Positions 35,366-43,670 of a stretch of DNA of 64,000 nucleotides are shown here, in pieces (within the stretch, counting starts at the first letter, position 1; every line of letters begins with the position of its first letter). Origin of the DNA: CBDDHT01 sp965227905 (GTDB lineage: Bacteria; Pseudomonadota; Alphaproteobacteria; Rhizobiales; Methyloligellaceae); contig OZ245780.1 in assembly GCA_965227905.1 (NCBI GenBank), forward strand, positions 2,914,001 to 2,978,000, read 5' to 3'. The translations under genes were made by a program, and so were the position numbers. The notes beneath the pieces are model-generated. The model ran no database searches. It was given only the letters and a program-made list of their open reading frames with translations, and had not been told where the DNA came from.

Positions 35366-37201
35366 ATGAGTGCTGCGTGCGCTGCGAGCGAGATGGATGA
35401 TGCGATGGATCCGCTCCTGGGGGTCAGGCGTTCCGCCCGCGGATTCACCTGGATCGATCGTCTTTCCGAAGCCAGAAAGCCCATTGCTTCAGCGATCGCA
35501 CAGCGGTTAGGCGTCCCGGAAATCCTTGGCCGTATCCTCGCCGCTCGCGGTGTCGACCTTGCAAATGTCGAGCATTGGCTCGATCCGACGCTTCGCGATC
35601 TCATGCCGGATCCCTCAACCCTTCAGGATATGGACCGAGGTGCGGAGCGGCTGGCAAAGGCGATAATGTCGGGTGAGCCGGTCGCCGTATTCGGCGACTA
35701 TGACGTTGATGGTGCGTCCAGTACCGCACTCGTCACCTCCTTTCTTGCGGCTCATGGTCTGCGTGCCCAGATCTATATTCCTGACCGGCTGAGCGAAGGC
35801 TACGGCCCCAATTCGGAAGCCTTTGCGACGCTCATTGACGAAGGGGCGGTGCTGATAGTCACCGTAGATTGTGGAACAGCCAGCTACGCGCCGATTGCGG
35901 AGGCCAAAGCCCGAGGCGTGGATGTCGTGGTCGTCGATCATCATCTGGCTGATGAGCGGCTACCGGATGCCTTTGCGCTCATCAATCCCAACCGGATGGA
36001 CGATCTGAGCGGGCAGGGCGATCTGGCGGCCGCCGGTGTGACGTTTCTATTACTCGTGGCAACGGCGCGGCATTTGCGGGCATCGGGCTGGTATGAGTCA
36101 AATGGTCCGCAACCGGATTTGCGTCAGTGGCTTGATATGGTGGCCCTGGCGACTGTGGCCGATGTGGTGCCTTTGAGCGGTCTTAATCGGGCCTTCGTCG
36201 CGACTGGTCTCAAGGTACTGCATGCACGCCGCAATATCGGGCTACGCGCGCTGGCGGATGTTTCCGGGCTTTCTTCGGAGCCAACGTCCTATCATTTGGG
36301 ATATGTGCTCGGCCCGCGGATCAACGCGGGAGGCCGTATCGGGAATGCGAGTCTCGGCGCCCGGCTTCTGACGGCTGGCGACGATCTTGAAGCGCGCGCC
36401 ATCGCTGACGAACTTGAGCAGCTGAATAAGTCACGAAAGGCGCTCGAGGCCGATATGATCGAAGAGGCGATGGCGGCGGCCGATCGCAGGCTTGAGCAGG
36501 AACCGGATGCGCCGATCACGCTGGTCGACTCCGAGCAGTGGCATAAGGGACTTGTCGGCCTGATCGCCAGCCGTCTTGTCGAGCGATATCAGCGCCCCGC
36601 GCTTGCCATCACGTGGGATCAGGGGACTCGGGGAACCGGATCGGCACGTTCGATCGCTGGTGTGGACCTGGGTTCAGCCGTTCGCGCAGCTGTCGAAGCC
36701 GGGATCCTGATCAAGGGCGGTGGCCACGCGATGGCCGCTGGATTGACGGTCGAACGCACGCGTTTCGACGAACTCAGAAATGCGCTGGACACCGCGTTGC
36801 AGAGCGATGTGCTCGCGGCACGCCAACTGCCGACGCTCGAAATCGACGCAACGCTTTCCGGAGGCGGTGCAACCCGCGAGCTGATGGAGCTTTTGGACAA
36901 GGCAGGCCCGTTCGGTTCAGGGAACCCGGAGCCCCGTTTCGTCTTCGCCGGGCATCGTTGCGGATTTTCCAAGACGGTTGGCAATGGACATGTCCGTTGC
37001 CAGTTGACCGGACCTGACGGTGTTCGCCTGGATGCCATTGCATTTCGCGCAGCTGACACCGAAGTCGGTGCGCTTCTATCTGCGCGCGGCCGTGGCCTTT
37101 TGCACGTTGTTGGGCATCTGCGCCGCAACACCTGGGGCGGACGTGAAAAGATCGAGCTGATCGTAGAAGATGCTGCCGATCCACAGCAAAGCGAAACTTA
37201 G
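35366..37201 (+). CDS. recJ: single-stranded-DNA exonuclease RecJ
   Basis: A 5'-3' ssDNA exonuclease used in RecF-pathway repair and mismatch repair. The protein has 611 residues. The DHH metal motifs are visible: VFGDYDVDGASSTAL, VTVDCGT and VVVDHHLAD. The DHHA1 motif is GGGHAMAAGLTVE, and a C-terminal OB fold ends near HVVGHLRRNTWGGRE. The ATG at 35366 has GAGGGA 5 bases upstream. It ends at an intrinsic terminator, and tRNA-Glu follows. Confidence 0.95.
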   Translation: MSAACAASEMDDAMDPLLGVRRSARGFTWIDRLSEARKPIASAIAQRLGVPEILGRILAARGVDLANVEHWLDPTLRDLMPDPSTLQDMDRGAERLAKAIMSGEPVAVFGDYDVDGASSTALVTSFLAAHGLRAQIYIPDRLSEGYGPNSEAFATLIDEGAVLIVTVDCGTASYAPIAEAKARGVDVVVVDHHLADERLPDAFALINPNRMDDLSGQGDLAAAGVTFLLLVATARHLRASGWYESNGPQPDLRQWLDMVALATVADVVPLSGLNRAFVATGLKVLHARRNIGLRALADVSGLSSEPTSYHLGYVLGPRINAGGRIGNASLGARLLTAGDDLEARAIADELEQLNKSRKALEADMIEEAMAAADRRLEQEPDAPITLVDSEQWHKGLVGLIASRLVERYQRPALAITWDQGTRGTGSARSIAGVDLGSAVRAAVEAGILIKGGGHAMAAGLTVERTRFDELRNALDTALQSDVLAARQLPTLEIDATLSGGGATRELMELLDKAGPFGSGNPEPRFVFAGHRCGFSKTVGNGHVRCQLTGPDGVRLDAIAFRAADTEVGALLSARGRGLLHVVGHLRRNTWGGREKIELIVEDAADPQQSET

Positions 37202-37220
37202 GTGCAACAGCGGGCTTGCG

Positions 37221-37239
37221 CGCTTCGGCGAAGCGTTTT
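37221..37239 (+). terminator. intrinsic terminator after recJ
   Basis: CGCTTC-GGC-GAAGCG followed by TTTTA: a 6-bp stem with a 3-base loop and a short U-run, 20 bases past the recJ stop. Confidence 0.65.
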
Positions 37240-37261
37240 ATATCACCCGTCGTTGCGCTGG

Positions 37262-37336
37262 GCCCCCTTCGTCTAGTGGTTAGGACGCCAGGTTTTCAAC
37301 CTGGAAACAGGAGTTCAATTCTCCTAGGGGGTGCCA
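37262..37336 (+). tRNA. tRNA-Glu (anticodon TTC)
   Basis: Acceptor arms GCCCCCT and AGGGGGT (the terminal pair is G-U), discriminator G and an encoded CCA. The anticodon stem CCAGG/CCTGG encloses TTTTCAA, anticodon TTC. The stretch 37337-37499 downstream holds nothing recognisable. Confidence 0.95.
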
Positions 37337-37499
37337 ACTCTCCTCAAGACATGAATCTGTAGCCGGCTGCGAGCGTTGCCCTTGCGCGATCTTATTCGTT
37401 TGCTCGGGGCCGACAGCGCAGCATTCGGCCCAGTGGCGCTGAAGCCGCGGGTCAGGACATGGGCCCGACCGCGCGTCTCAGACGGCTACCGGCGGAGCT

Positions 37500-37919
37500 C
37501 TACCAGTGGCCGGTATTCTCCATGGAGGCCCATGGCTCCTGCTTCTGGAGCGACGGCCCCTTTTGCAGCAATTCGATCGAGATATTGTCGGGAGAGCGGA
37601 CGAAAGCCATGTGCCCGTCGCGTGGCGGACGGTTTATGGTCACACCATTGTCCATCAGGCGCTGGCAGGTCTCGTAGATATCGTCGACGCGATAGGCCAG
37701 ATGTCCGAAATTGCGGCCCTCGCCATAGGGTTCCGGATCCCAGTTGTACGTCAGTTCAAGCTGCGCCTCTTCATCGCCTGGCGCTGCGAGGAATATGAGC
37801 GTGAAGCGGCCGTTTTCATCTTCGCGACGGCGAAGTTCCTTCAGGCCCAGCTTGTTGCAGTAGAAATCAAGCGATGCGTCGACATCCGTGACGCGAACCA
37901 TGGTGTGGAGATATTTCAT
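37500..37919 (-). CDS. gloA: lactoylglutathione lyase (glyoxalase I)
   Basis: Converts the methylglyoxal-glutathione hemithioacetal to S-lactoylglutathione. A 139-residue single vicinal-oxygen-chelate protein. Metal ligands are visible: His in MKYLHTMVRV, Glu in AQLELTYNW, His in FGHLAYRVDD and Glu in ISIELLQ. GRNFGHLA and DPEPYGEG are class I glyoxalase signatures. It stands alone, divergent from the sirtuin gene. Confidence 0.93.
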   Translation of the reverse strand: MKYLHTMVRVTDVDASLDFYCNKLGLKELRRREDENGRFTLIFLAAPGDEEAQLELTYNWDPEPYGEGRNFGHLAYRVDDIYETCQRLMDNGVTINRPPRDGHMAFVRSPDNISIELLQKGPSLQKQEPWASMENTGHW

Positions 37920-38038
37920 CGATGTCCTTGTCCTTTGACAGATGGCATTCGCCGGCCATTATCCCGTTTGACCGGGCGAGATCAACGCAAACACAACTCT
38001 GCACACAATTGCAGCCAGCTAGGACATAAGATCCAGGA

Positions 38039-38821
38039 ATGGCGGATACCAGCGACCAGACAGCACTGCTAGCCGCATGGCTCGACGAGGCAAGATCGGG
38101 GATAGCCTTTACCGGTGCCGGAATCAGCACCGAATCCGGAATACCCGATTTCCGCAGCCCGGGCGGCCTTTGGTCGAAAAACGAACCGATCGAATTCCAG
38201 GATTTTCTCGATTCGCCGGACGCGCGCAAAGAATCATGGCGTCGCCGTTTTGCGATCGAAGACACGTTCGCGGCCGCACGTCCCACGCTTGGTCACCAGG
38301 TTCTTGCCGACTATCTGGCGGCGGGTGCCCTTTCTCATATCGTCACGCAGAACATCGACAACCTTCATCAGACATCGGGGATTCCGGAAGATAGGATTAT
38401 CGAGCTTCACGGCAATACCACCTACGCTGCCTGCATCGACTGCTCATTGCGGGTGAGCATCGATTGGGTCCGGTCCCGGATGGGAGAGGACGAGACGCCG
38501 CCCGATTGCGACGCGTGCGGCGGGTTTATCAAAACGGCGACGGTTTCCTTCGGTCAGCCAATGCCTGGCGATGCCATGGCCGCGACCAGAAAGGCGGTCG
38601 TCGATTCGGATATCTTCCTTGCGATCGGAAGCTCTCTTGTTGTCTACCCGGCAGCAGGTTTTCCGATGCTGGCGAAGGAACATGGTGCTACGCTGGTCAT
38701 CATCAATCGGGAGGCAACGCCGCTCGATCCAATAGCGGATTTGGTGATTCACGGGGAAATCGGGGCCGTGTTGCGCGACGTCCGCGATCAATCAACTCGG
38801 CGGTTCCAAACGAGCGGATGA
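38039..38821 (+). CDS. NAD-dependent protein deacylase (sirtuin, Sir2/CobB family)
   Basis: Removes acyl groups from lysine, consuming NAD+. The protein has 260 residues. The NAD-binding motif is GAGISTESGIPDFRSPGGLW; the catalytic region is TQNIDNLHQ and ELHGN, with the His base in the latter. The zinc cysteines are CIDC and CDAC. IGSSLVVYPAAGFP closes the Rossmann fold. The longer loop without the Tyr/Arg pair of class III sirtuins suggests a deacetylase more than a desuccinylase, an inference. A purine-rich stretch directly precedes the ATG. Confidence 0.92.
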   Translation: MADTSDQTALLAAWLDEARSGIAFTGAGISTESGIPDFRSPGGLWSKNEPIEFQDFLDSPDARKESWRRRFAIEDTFAAARPTLGHQVLADYLAAGALSHIVTQNIDNLHQTSGIPEDRIIELHGNTTYAACIDCSLRVSIDWVRSRMGEDETPPDCDACGGFIKTATVSFGQPMPGDAMAATRKAVVDSDIFLAIGSSLVVYPAAGFPMLAKEHGATLVIINREATPLDPIADLVIHGEIGAVLRDVRDQSTRRFQTSG

Positions 38822-39223
38822 CGCTTTGTAGATGGTTGGGCGTCGCAGGCTAGCGAGACAAAGCACCCGCTTCGAATCAAGACCGCTCATCGATTACGCA
38901 ATTCCAAACACGACGGTGCATAAGGTTAAAATTCTGTTGCGTCTGTGCAACAGCTTTCAGCAACCTGATGTTGCTTTTCGGACCAAAGCCTTTCAGCGCC
39001 AGTCTGCATGAAGATCGTTTTTTTCATATCGATCATGTGCTTCTCGGAGCTTCTAAATGTGAGACTTGAAAGCCGTCCGGTGTTGAGAAAATGGTGCAGC
39101 GGAATTTTCTACTTTGCACTGCACTTCGGAGTGATATGTTCAGTCGAAGCGTCGGTATTCCTCCCCAGATAGGGGCCTATTCGGTGAGGAAATGCGACTC
39201 GAAAGTCAGCGGGGGAGTTAGTG
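38822..39223 (+). other. intergenic region and long leader before the cold-shock gene
   Basis: About 400 bases without a convincing gene. It holds a small hairpin (CTGTTGC at 38934-38940 and GCAACAG at 38947-38953) and GATCG...CGATC around a T-run near 39008-39026. A long structured leader would fit a cold-shock mRNA, but this is only suggestive. No promoter was assigned. Confidence 0.35.
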
Positions 39224-39790
39224 ATGGGGCCGAAGGCGTCGCCTCTCGTCGAGGGAATTGCGCAAAACGAAGACGCGCCTGTCGACGTAATTGAAATCGC
39301 CGGCACGATAAAGTGGTTTGACGCATCCAAGGGGTATGGTTTTATCATACCTGACAGTGGATTTGGAGATGTCCTACTGCACGTGACGGTGTTGAGAAGA
39401 GATGGCTATCAAACCGCGTATGAGGGAGCGCGGGTTGTATGCGAAGTTCTGAAAAGACCAAAAGGTCTGCAGGCCTTCCGCGTCATTTCTATGGATGATT
39501 CGAGCGCAGTGCATCCGTCGCAGTTGCCGCAGCGGACACATGTGCAAATCGTAGCGGAAAGCGATTTTGAAGAAGCCGTTGTTAAATGGTTCAATCGCAT
39601 CCGAGGGTTCGGGTTCCTGACACGTGGCGAAAACACGGCAGATATCTTCGTCCACATGGAAACCTTACGGCGCTTCGGTTTTGCCGAGCTTCGCCCGGGC
39701 CAGAGGGTTATGGTTCGCTACGGGAACGGACCGAAAGGGCTCATGGCAGCAGAGCTCAAGCCGGTTGGAACGGAGACACGAACGAATTAG
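39224..39790 (+). CDS. double cold-shock-domain protein
   Basis: A 188-residue protein with two cold-shock domains, the form common in alphaproteobacteria. CSD1 (about residues 25-90) has GTIKWFDASKGYGFIIPD and DVLLHVTVLRRDG; CSD2 (about 115-180) has AVVKWFNRIRGFGFLTRG and ADIFVHMETLRRFG. Both carry the RNP1/RNP2 aromatic residues for single-stranded nucleic acid binding. ATG 39224 has GGAG 7 bases upstream. Its end overlaps the likely start of the DUF192 gene, so the two are probably coupled. Confidence 0.9.
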   Translation: MGPKASPLVEGIAQNEDAPVDVIEIAGTIKWFDASKGYGFIIPDSGFGDVLLHVTVLRRDGYQTAYEGARVVCEVLKRPKGLQAFRVISMDDSSAVHPSQLPQRTHVQIVAESDFEEAVVKWFNRIRGFGFLTRGENTADIFVHMETLRRFGFAELRPGQRVMVRYGNGPKGLMAAELKPVGTETRTN

Positions 39791-40289
39791 GCCGAAGCCA
39801 CAACCTCAGACGCTTCTGGGCCCACCAGTCTTCATTTTCGGACTGCTGGGCCTTTTGGTGTTGGTGATTGCTTTGGCCTTCGCATCAGCTACCGCCGAAA
39901 GCAAAACACTACCAACCGAAGAGCTGGTTCTGAAAACCGGCGGTGGCGATCACAGATTCACCGTTGAAATTGCCGATTCGCCGTCGGAGCAGGCGATCGG
40001 CCTGATGTTCCGGACCTCGATGCCGGCGGATCGCGGTATGCTGTTCATCTACGACAAGCAGCAGCCGGTCGCCATGTGGATGAAGAACACCTATATCTCG
40101 CTGGATATGGTGTTCATCACCGAAAAAGGCGTTGTGCATCATGTGGTCCGCAATACGGTTCCTCAGTCGCTCAAAACAATCGAGTCCAACGGCAAGGTCC
40201 TCGCCGTTCTGGAGTTGATCGCCGGAACGGCCGACCGGATCGGGCTGAAGCCGGGCGACAAGGTCGTTCACAAGACCTTCGCCCAATAA
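39765..40289 (+). CDS. DUF192 secreted protein
   Basis: A DUF192 protein of about 174 residues with a signal peptide. The domain signatures are ADSPSEQAIGLMFRTSMPADRGMLF, MWMKNTYISLDMVFI and ELIAGTADRIGLKPGDKVVH. Function is not established; members are small exported beta-rich proteins. No ATG or GTG with a proper n-region exists. A TTG at 39765, inside the end of the cold-shock gene, gives a basic start (MERRHERIRPK) before the hydrophobic FIFGLLGLLVLVIALAFA segment; internal TTG/GTG codons near 39858 would leave no basic n-region. The start is therefore an inference. Confidence 0.8.
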   Translation: MERRHERIRPKPQPQTLLGPPVFIFGLLGLLVLVIALAFASATAESKTLPTEELVLKTGGGDHRFTVEIADSPSEQAIGLMFRTSMPADRGMLFIYDKQQPVAMWMKNTYISLDMVFITEKGVVHHVVRNTVPQSLKTIESNGKVLAVLELIAGTADRIGLKPGDKVVHKTFAQ

Positions 40290-40400
40290 ACGATATGTTC
40301 GGGGCGTGACATCGGCCGTCTTGCGAGGCGCAAGCGAAAGGTGTAATGCACACTCCATAAGGTCTCCGCACAATTTGTGGGACCGGACTCTATTCAGTGT

Positions 40401-40477
40401 CGGGGCATAGCGCAGCCTGGTAGCGCACCTGCTTTGGGAGCAGGGGGTCGCAAGTTCGAATCTTGCTGCCCCGACCA
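40401..40477 (+). tRNA. tRNA-Pro (anticodon TGG)
   Basis: Acceptor arms CGGGGCA and TGCCCCG pair fully, followed by A and an encoded CCA. The stem CCTGC/GCAGG holds the loop TTTGGGA, anticodon TGG. Confidence 0.95.
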
Positions 40478-40559
40478 TGAATCGAGCGAGCCGATCGGGC
40501 GTTTCCAACTGCGTTTGGACGGTTTGACGGACTTCAGATTTGCTTGCGAGGAGCCACGC

Positions 40560-40865
40560 ATGGTTGCGCGCATCTATCGGCCGACGAAGACGGCCATGCA
40601 GTCGGGAACAGCGCGCACAAAGCGCTGGGTGCTCGAATTCGAGCCGGAGGAGCCCAGACAGGTCGAGCCGCTGATGGGCTGGACCAGCTCAAGCGACATG
40701 CGCTCGCAGTTGAAGATGGCTTTTCCCACCAAGGACGATGCCATAGCCTATGCAAAGCGCAACGGCATCGCATACACGGTCATGGAGCCGAAGCCTCGCA
40801 AGCAGCTCAAGAAATCATATGCGGACAATTTCAAATTTGGCCGTATCGACAGCTGGACCCACTGA
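40560..40865 (+). CDS. NDUFS4-like accessory subunit of complex I
   Basis: A 101-residue protein of the NADH dehydrogenase (ubiquinone) Fe-S 4 / 18 kDa subunit family, found in alphaproteobacteria and mitochondria. It shows ARIYRPTKTAMQSGTART, WVLEFEPEEPR, LMGWTSSSDM, FPTKDDAIAYAKRNGI and the end DNFKFGR. In mitochondria this subunit stabilises the N-module of complex I. ATG 40560 has GAGGAG 6 bases upstream. It lies between two tRNA genes, far from nuoA at the other end of the window. Confidence 0.9.
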   Translation: MVARIYRPTKTAMQSGTARTKRWVLEFEPEEPRQVEPLMGWTSSSDMRSQLKMAFPTKDDAIAYAKRNGIAYTVMEPKPRKQLKKSYADNFKFGRIDSWTH

Positions 40866-40895
40866 ACGCTTTGTCGCAGGATTGTCTTACCTTTT

Positions 40896-40972
<77 letters not shown>

Positions 40973-41018
40973 AAACTTTCAATGGGTTAGCGATTCTCCT
41001 CAAAGTGGATTTGGATGC

Positions 41019-41038
41019 GGTTTGCAGCGTGGTTTGCA
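41019..41038. repeat. short direct repeats near the tRNA-Arg 3' side
   Basis: GGTTTGCA occurs at 41019-41026 and again at 41031-41038, the second copy forming the palindrome GTTTGCAAAC. Paired short repeats near a tRNA end could be integrase arm sites left by an element; no integrase gene is present. Confidence 0.3.
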
Positions 41039-41216
41039 AACTGTTCAGGATTCTTGCCCCTCCAGCTTCGCTATTGCTGCTTGGCAGCCTGTGCTCTTGA
41101 TGTTCCCGCCACAATGTTCTTTTTCCAGTCTTATCTGTGGGCCACCAAGTCAGTTGGGTGTCATCTAGTCTGTTCTGTGGTTCACAAGAGAACGGGACTC
41201 GTAAAGGGCGCTACCC

Positions 41217-41375
41217 ATGACGAATCCCGTATCTCTGTACACGCTCAAGACGGGAGAAGAGTTACTCGCCTTTGATATTGCTCTTGGGCTGAAGAAGGCA
41301 AAAGTCGGGAAAATTAGAGGCTGTCAGCGGTATGCGAATAAGGCCGTCGAGCGGCCTCAGCTATGCGGCTGGTAG
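41217..41375 (+). CDS. possible small protein in the tRNA-Arg-linked stretch
   Basis: A 52-codon frame (MTNPVSLYTLKTGEELLAF to the end QLCGW) with AAGGG about 9 bases ahead of its ATG. It has normal-looking amino acid use, no signal peptide and two Cys. No family is recognised; it may be a real small accessory gene or a fragment. It is convergent with the small membrane frame at 41.4-41.6 kb. Confidence 0.35.
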   Translation: MTNPVSLYTLKTGEELLAFDIALGLKKAKVGKIRGCQRYANKAVERPQLCGW

Positions 41376-41412
41376 TTCAATATGCGGCCTTGTGGGGGCG
41401 GCTCATTGAGGA

Positions 41413-41571
41413 CTATCCCGCCTGCCGACGAGAAAACGGCAAGTCGCTGCGCCTGTCTGTGAACCATTCCCATAAATGATAGACAGTCTCGCACGCCCAC
41501 CATATGGCGAGGGCCACCGACAGCAAACCAACGGCAAATGCCAGTATGAAGGCAATGTCTACTAAAACCAT
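41413..41571 (-). CDS. possible small membrane protein
   Basis: A 52-codon frame: one strong TM segment (IAFILAFAVGLLSVALAIWW) followed by an amphipathic, basic tail (WEWFTDRRSDLPFSRRQAG). The hydrophobic N-terminal half looks like a single-pass membrane peptide. No clear ribosome site precedes the ATG at 41571, so the call is weak. Confidence 0.35.
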   Translation of the reverse strand: MVLVDIAFILAFAVGLLSVALAIWWACETVYHLWEWFTDRRSDLPFSRRQAG

Positions 41572-41629
41572 ATCGTTCGCACCGAGGCTTAGGAAACCGA
41601 GAACAGCACTTCGCAGCTAGTCTACCTAA

Positions 41630-41700
41630 ATGAAAATATCAAAAAATATGCTAAATCAATATCTAATGGAGCTATCTTAAATCAATCTATAAAGTTGTGT
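41630..41700. other. A+T-rich segment in the accessory stretch
   Basis: A markedly A+T-rich run (AAAAATATGCTAAATCAAT and a second AAATCAAT copy) that contrasts with the G+C-rich neighbours. It could be a promoter, a recombination site or a decayed element. The span from here to 41818 holds no supported gene. Confidence 0.35.
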
Positions 41701-41818
41701 GGCGCCGACGCATCAATCCAGTACGGCTCGAAGCCGGCACCACGCAGATCTCAGACTCAACCCCTGCCACATCTGGGCCCAGGTATCTTGGGCACTGGCT
41801 CATAGACCCGTTGCAAAA

Positions 41819-42136
41819 CTAAGACGATCCTAGTGTGAGCAATATGCTTGCGACGCCTGGACGGTAACGCTTGGGACGGGGCACGAAAGGCCGACTCGCC
41901 GATGGCGCGGTTTTGAGGATCAAGCCTTCAAGCCGGGCGAGATCCGACCTCATTGGCTTCTGCTCTGCCCACGATCTTGATAGGACTGGTAGGAATAAAT
42001 AGCGGCGAAATCGCGAAGGCCAATATCCAGATTTACCGACAATCGACCTTTTACGATTGTAACGTAGCTTGTTTGCGTAGGGCTGCGGCCTAATCCACCA
42101 CGCCCGATGCTCTGGCACCAACCGCTGCATGTTCAT
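41819..42136 (-). CDS. hypothetical protein with a strong ribosome site
   Basis: A 105-codon frame starting ATG AAC ATG, with a run of six G directly upstream, well placed (6 bases) for the second ATG at 42130. The protein is basic and Arg/Pro/Trp-rich (KLRYNRKRSIVGKSGYWPSR and PFVPRPKRYRPGVA), has no signal peptide and matches no family I know. The leader carries two hairpins (42152-42168 and 42173-42200). It could also be decayed element sequence. Confidence 0.35.
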   Translation of the reverse strand: MNMQRLVPEHRAWWIRPQPYANKLRYNRKRSIVGKSGYWPSRFRRYLFLPVLSRSWAEQKPMRSDLARLEGLILKTAPSASRPFVPRPKRYRPGVASILLTLGSS

Positions 42137-42151
42137 CCCCCCTTTTATCGC

Positions 42152-42200
42152 GATAGGTTTCTCCTATCTGATGGGAGACTTGTTACAATGTGCGTCTCCC
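42152..42200 (-). promoter_or_regulatory. two-hairpin leader ahead of the 41.8-42.1 kb frame
   Basis: Read on the minus strand, GGGAGAC...GTCTCCC (42194-42200 with 42173-42179, a 14-base loop) comes first. GATAGG-AGAAA-CCTATC (42168-42152) follows, then a run of G as ribosome site and the start codons. Tandem stems just before a ribosome site suggest leader control, but no known riboswitch class is recognised. Confidence 0.4.
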
Positions 42201-42234
42201 CGCTCTCAGCATTCCACTGGGAAAAAACCTGACA

Positions 42235-42248
42235 TTGATCTGAATCAG
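42235..42248. promoter_or_regulatory. FNR/FixK-type box
   Basis: TTGAT-CTGA-ATCAG matches the FNR-family consensus TTGAT-N4-ATCAA at 9 of 10 positions. It sits inside a wider inverted repeat GACATT (42231-42236) / AATGTC (42250-42255). It is about 100 bases upstream of the minus-strand frame at 42136 and 250 bases upstream of the epoxide hydrolase gene, so either could be oxygen-regulated. The remaining bases from 42256 to 42500 hold nothing else recognisable. Confidence 0.5.
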
Positions 42249-42500
42249 TAATGTCGCAAAAATGAATTGAAGCGGACGCAGAATATATTTTGGATCAACG
42301 AATGGTCTGCCGGTAGTTCAATGACGAGCACAGGGTCTAATGGCGACAGTCGTTCCTGGATTGAGACCTATGGCTCATACTGTGAATTGAACTGCATCAG
42401 CCAGAAGACCCAGGCATTTTAGGGCGCTGAGTCCTCTCGAGATCGCCATTTTCTGACGGACGACAAATCGCTCAGGGTCTAGTCTAACGTATTCACGTTT

Positions 42501-43670
42501 ATGAGTGCGCGAGTCGACACTATGACCTCAATCAAACCGTTCCATCTTGATGTTCCGGATGAGACCCTCGATCATATCCGCGCGCGCGTCGCGGCCTATC
42601 CCTGGCATGAAATGCCCGACGATGGTGGCTGGGACTATGGCACCAACCTCGATTATCTCAGGGAATTCTGTGCCTATTGGGTCGAGGAGTTCGACTGGCG
42701 CAAGCAGGAGGCGGCAATCAACCGCTTCTCTCATTTCATCGCGCCGGTGGATGAGATCGAATTGCATTTCATCCATGAGAAGGGGAGTGGTCCTGCGCCG
42801 TTGCCTCTGATCATCAGCCACGGATGGCCAGGCACGGTTGTCGAGTTCCTGGAGTTCATCGAGCCTCTGGCGCATCCCGAGCGCTTTGGCGGAAATGTGG
42901 AGGATGGTTTCGACGTCGTCGCGCCTTCGCTGCCGGGGTTCGGCTTTTCGGGGCGACCGCCGCGCCCATACGGCCCACGAAAGATGGCAGGCATGCTCGC
43001 CTCGTTGATGACCAATGTGCTCGGCTATGACGGATATCTCGCCCAGGGCGGCGATTGGGGCGCAGCGATCTCGAGCTGGCTCGGACTTGAGCATGGGCCG
43101 GCATGCAAGGCGATCCACATCAATCTCCTGACGATGCGTCACAAAGACGGTCCGCAGACACCCGAGGAGAAGGCCTGGGCCGAGCGTTTCGTGGTCGATC
43201 AAATCATGGAGGACGGCTATCGGACCCAGCAGGCCACACGCCCCCAGACATTGAGCTATGCGATGATGGACAGCCCTGTCGGTGTGGCGGCGTGGATTCT
43301 CGAGAAATTCAATTCATGGTCGGATACGGACGGCGATAATGTCGAGAGCGCTCATTCCAAGGATGCGCTGCTGACCAACATCATGGTCTACATCGTCACG
43401 CGCACCTTCAATACGGCGTCCTGGATCTATTACGGGCGGCGCGAGGAGGGAGGGCGTGTGCTCTCCAGTGAGGGTAAGCGGGTCGAGGTGCCGACCGGTT
43501 GTGCCGTCTTCCCGGAAGAGCTGCTCGAATGGCCGCCGCGCTCCTATGTGGAGCGCATGTACAATGTCCAGCAATGGACGGAAATGCCCCGTGGCGGGCA
43601 TTTTGCGGCGATGGAAGAGCCCGAACTCTTCATCGAAGACATTCGGTCCTTTGCCCGCAAGATCCGCTGA
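42501..43670 (+). CDS. epoxide hydrolase, EHN-domain alpha/beta hydrolase
   Basis: A 389-residue enzyme with the epoxide hydrolase N-terminal domain (about residues 10-115; PFHLDVPDETLDHIRARVA, WDYGTNLDYLREFCAYW, FSHFIAPVDEIELHFIHE) and an alpha/beta hydrolase core. The oxyanion motif is SHGWPGTVVEF, the nucleophile Asp lies in QGGDWGAAIS, and the His in RGGHFAAMEEPELF. This is the microsomal/juvenile-hormone-type hydrolase family that opens epoxides to diols. The start could be 42501 or the ATG at 42522. It is monocistronic, next to the accessory stretch. Confidence 0.92.
   Translation: MSARVDTMTSIKPFHLDVPDETLDHIRARVAAYPWHEMPDDGGWDYGTNLDYLREFCAYWVEEFDWRKQEAAINRFSHFIAPVDEIELHFIHEKGSGPAPLPLIISHGWPGTVVEFLEFIEPLAHPERFGGNVEDGFDVVAPSLPGFGFSGRPPRPYGPRKMAGMLASLMTNVLGYDGYLAQGGDWGAAISSWLGLEHGPACKAIHINLLTMRHKDGPQTPEEKAWAERFVVDQIMEDGYRTQQATRPQTLSYAMMDSPVGVAAWILEKFNSWSDTDGDNVESAHSKDALLTNIMVYIVTRTFNTASWIYYGRREEGGRVLSSEGKRVEVPTGCAVFPEELLEWPPRSYVERMYNVQQWTEMPRGGHFAAMEEPELFIEDIRSFARKIR

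Noticed and set aside
41015..41275. An 86-codon frame after tRNA-Arg on the plus strand
   Set aside because: It has no ribosome site and odd Cys/Leu composition, and it overlaps the better-supported 52-residue frame at 41217.
40973..42500. A duplicated tRNA-Arg 3' end (attR) marking an integrated element
   Set aside because: I looked for the tRNA 3' sequence again in this stretch and did not find it, so a complete element cannot be claimed.
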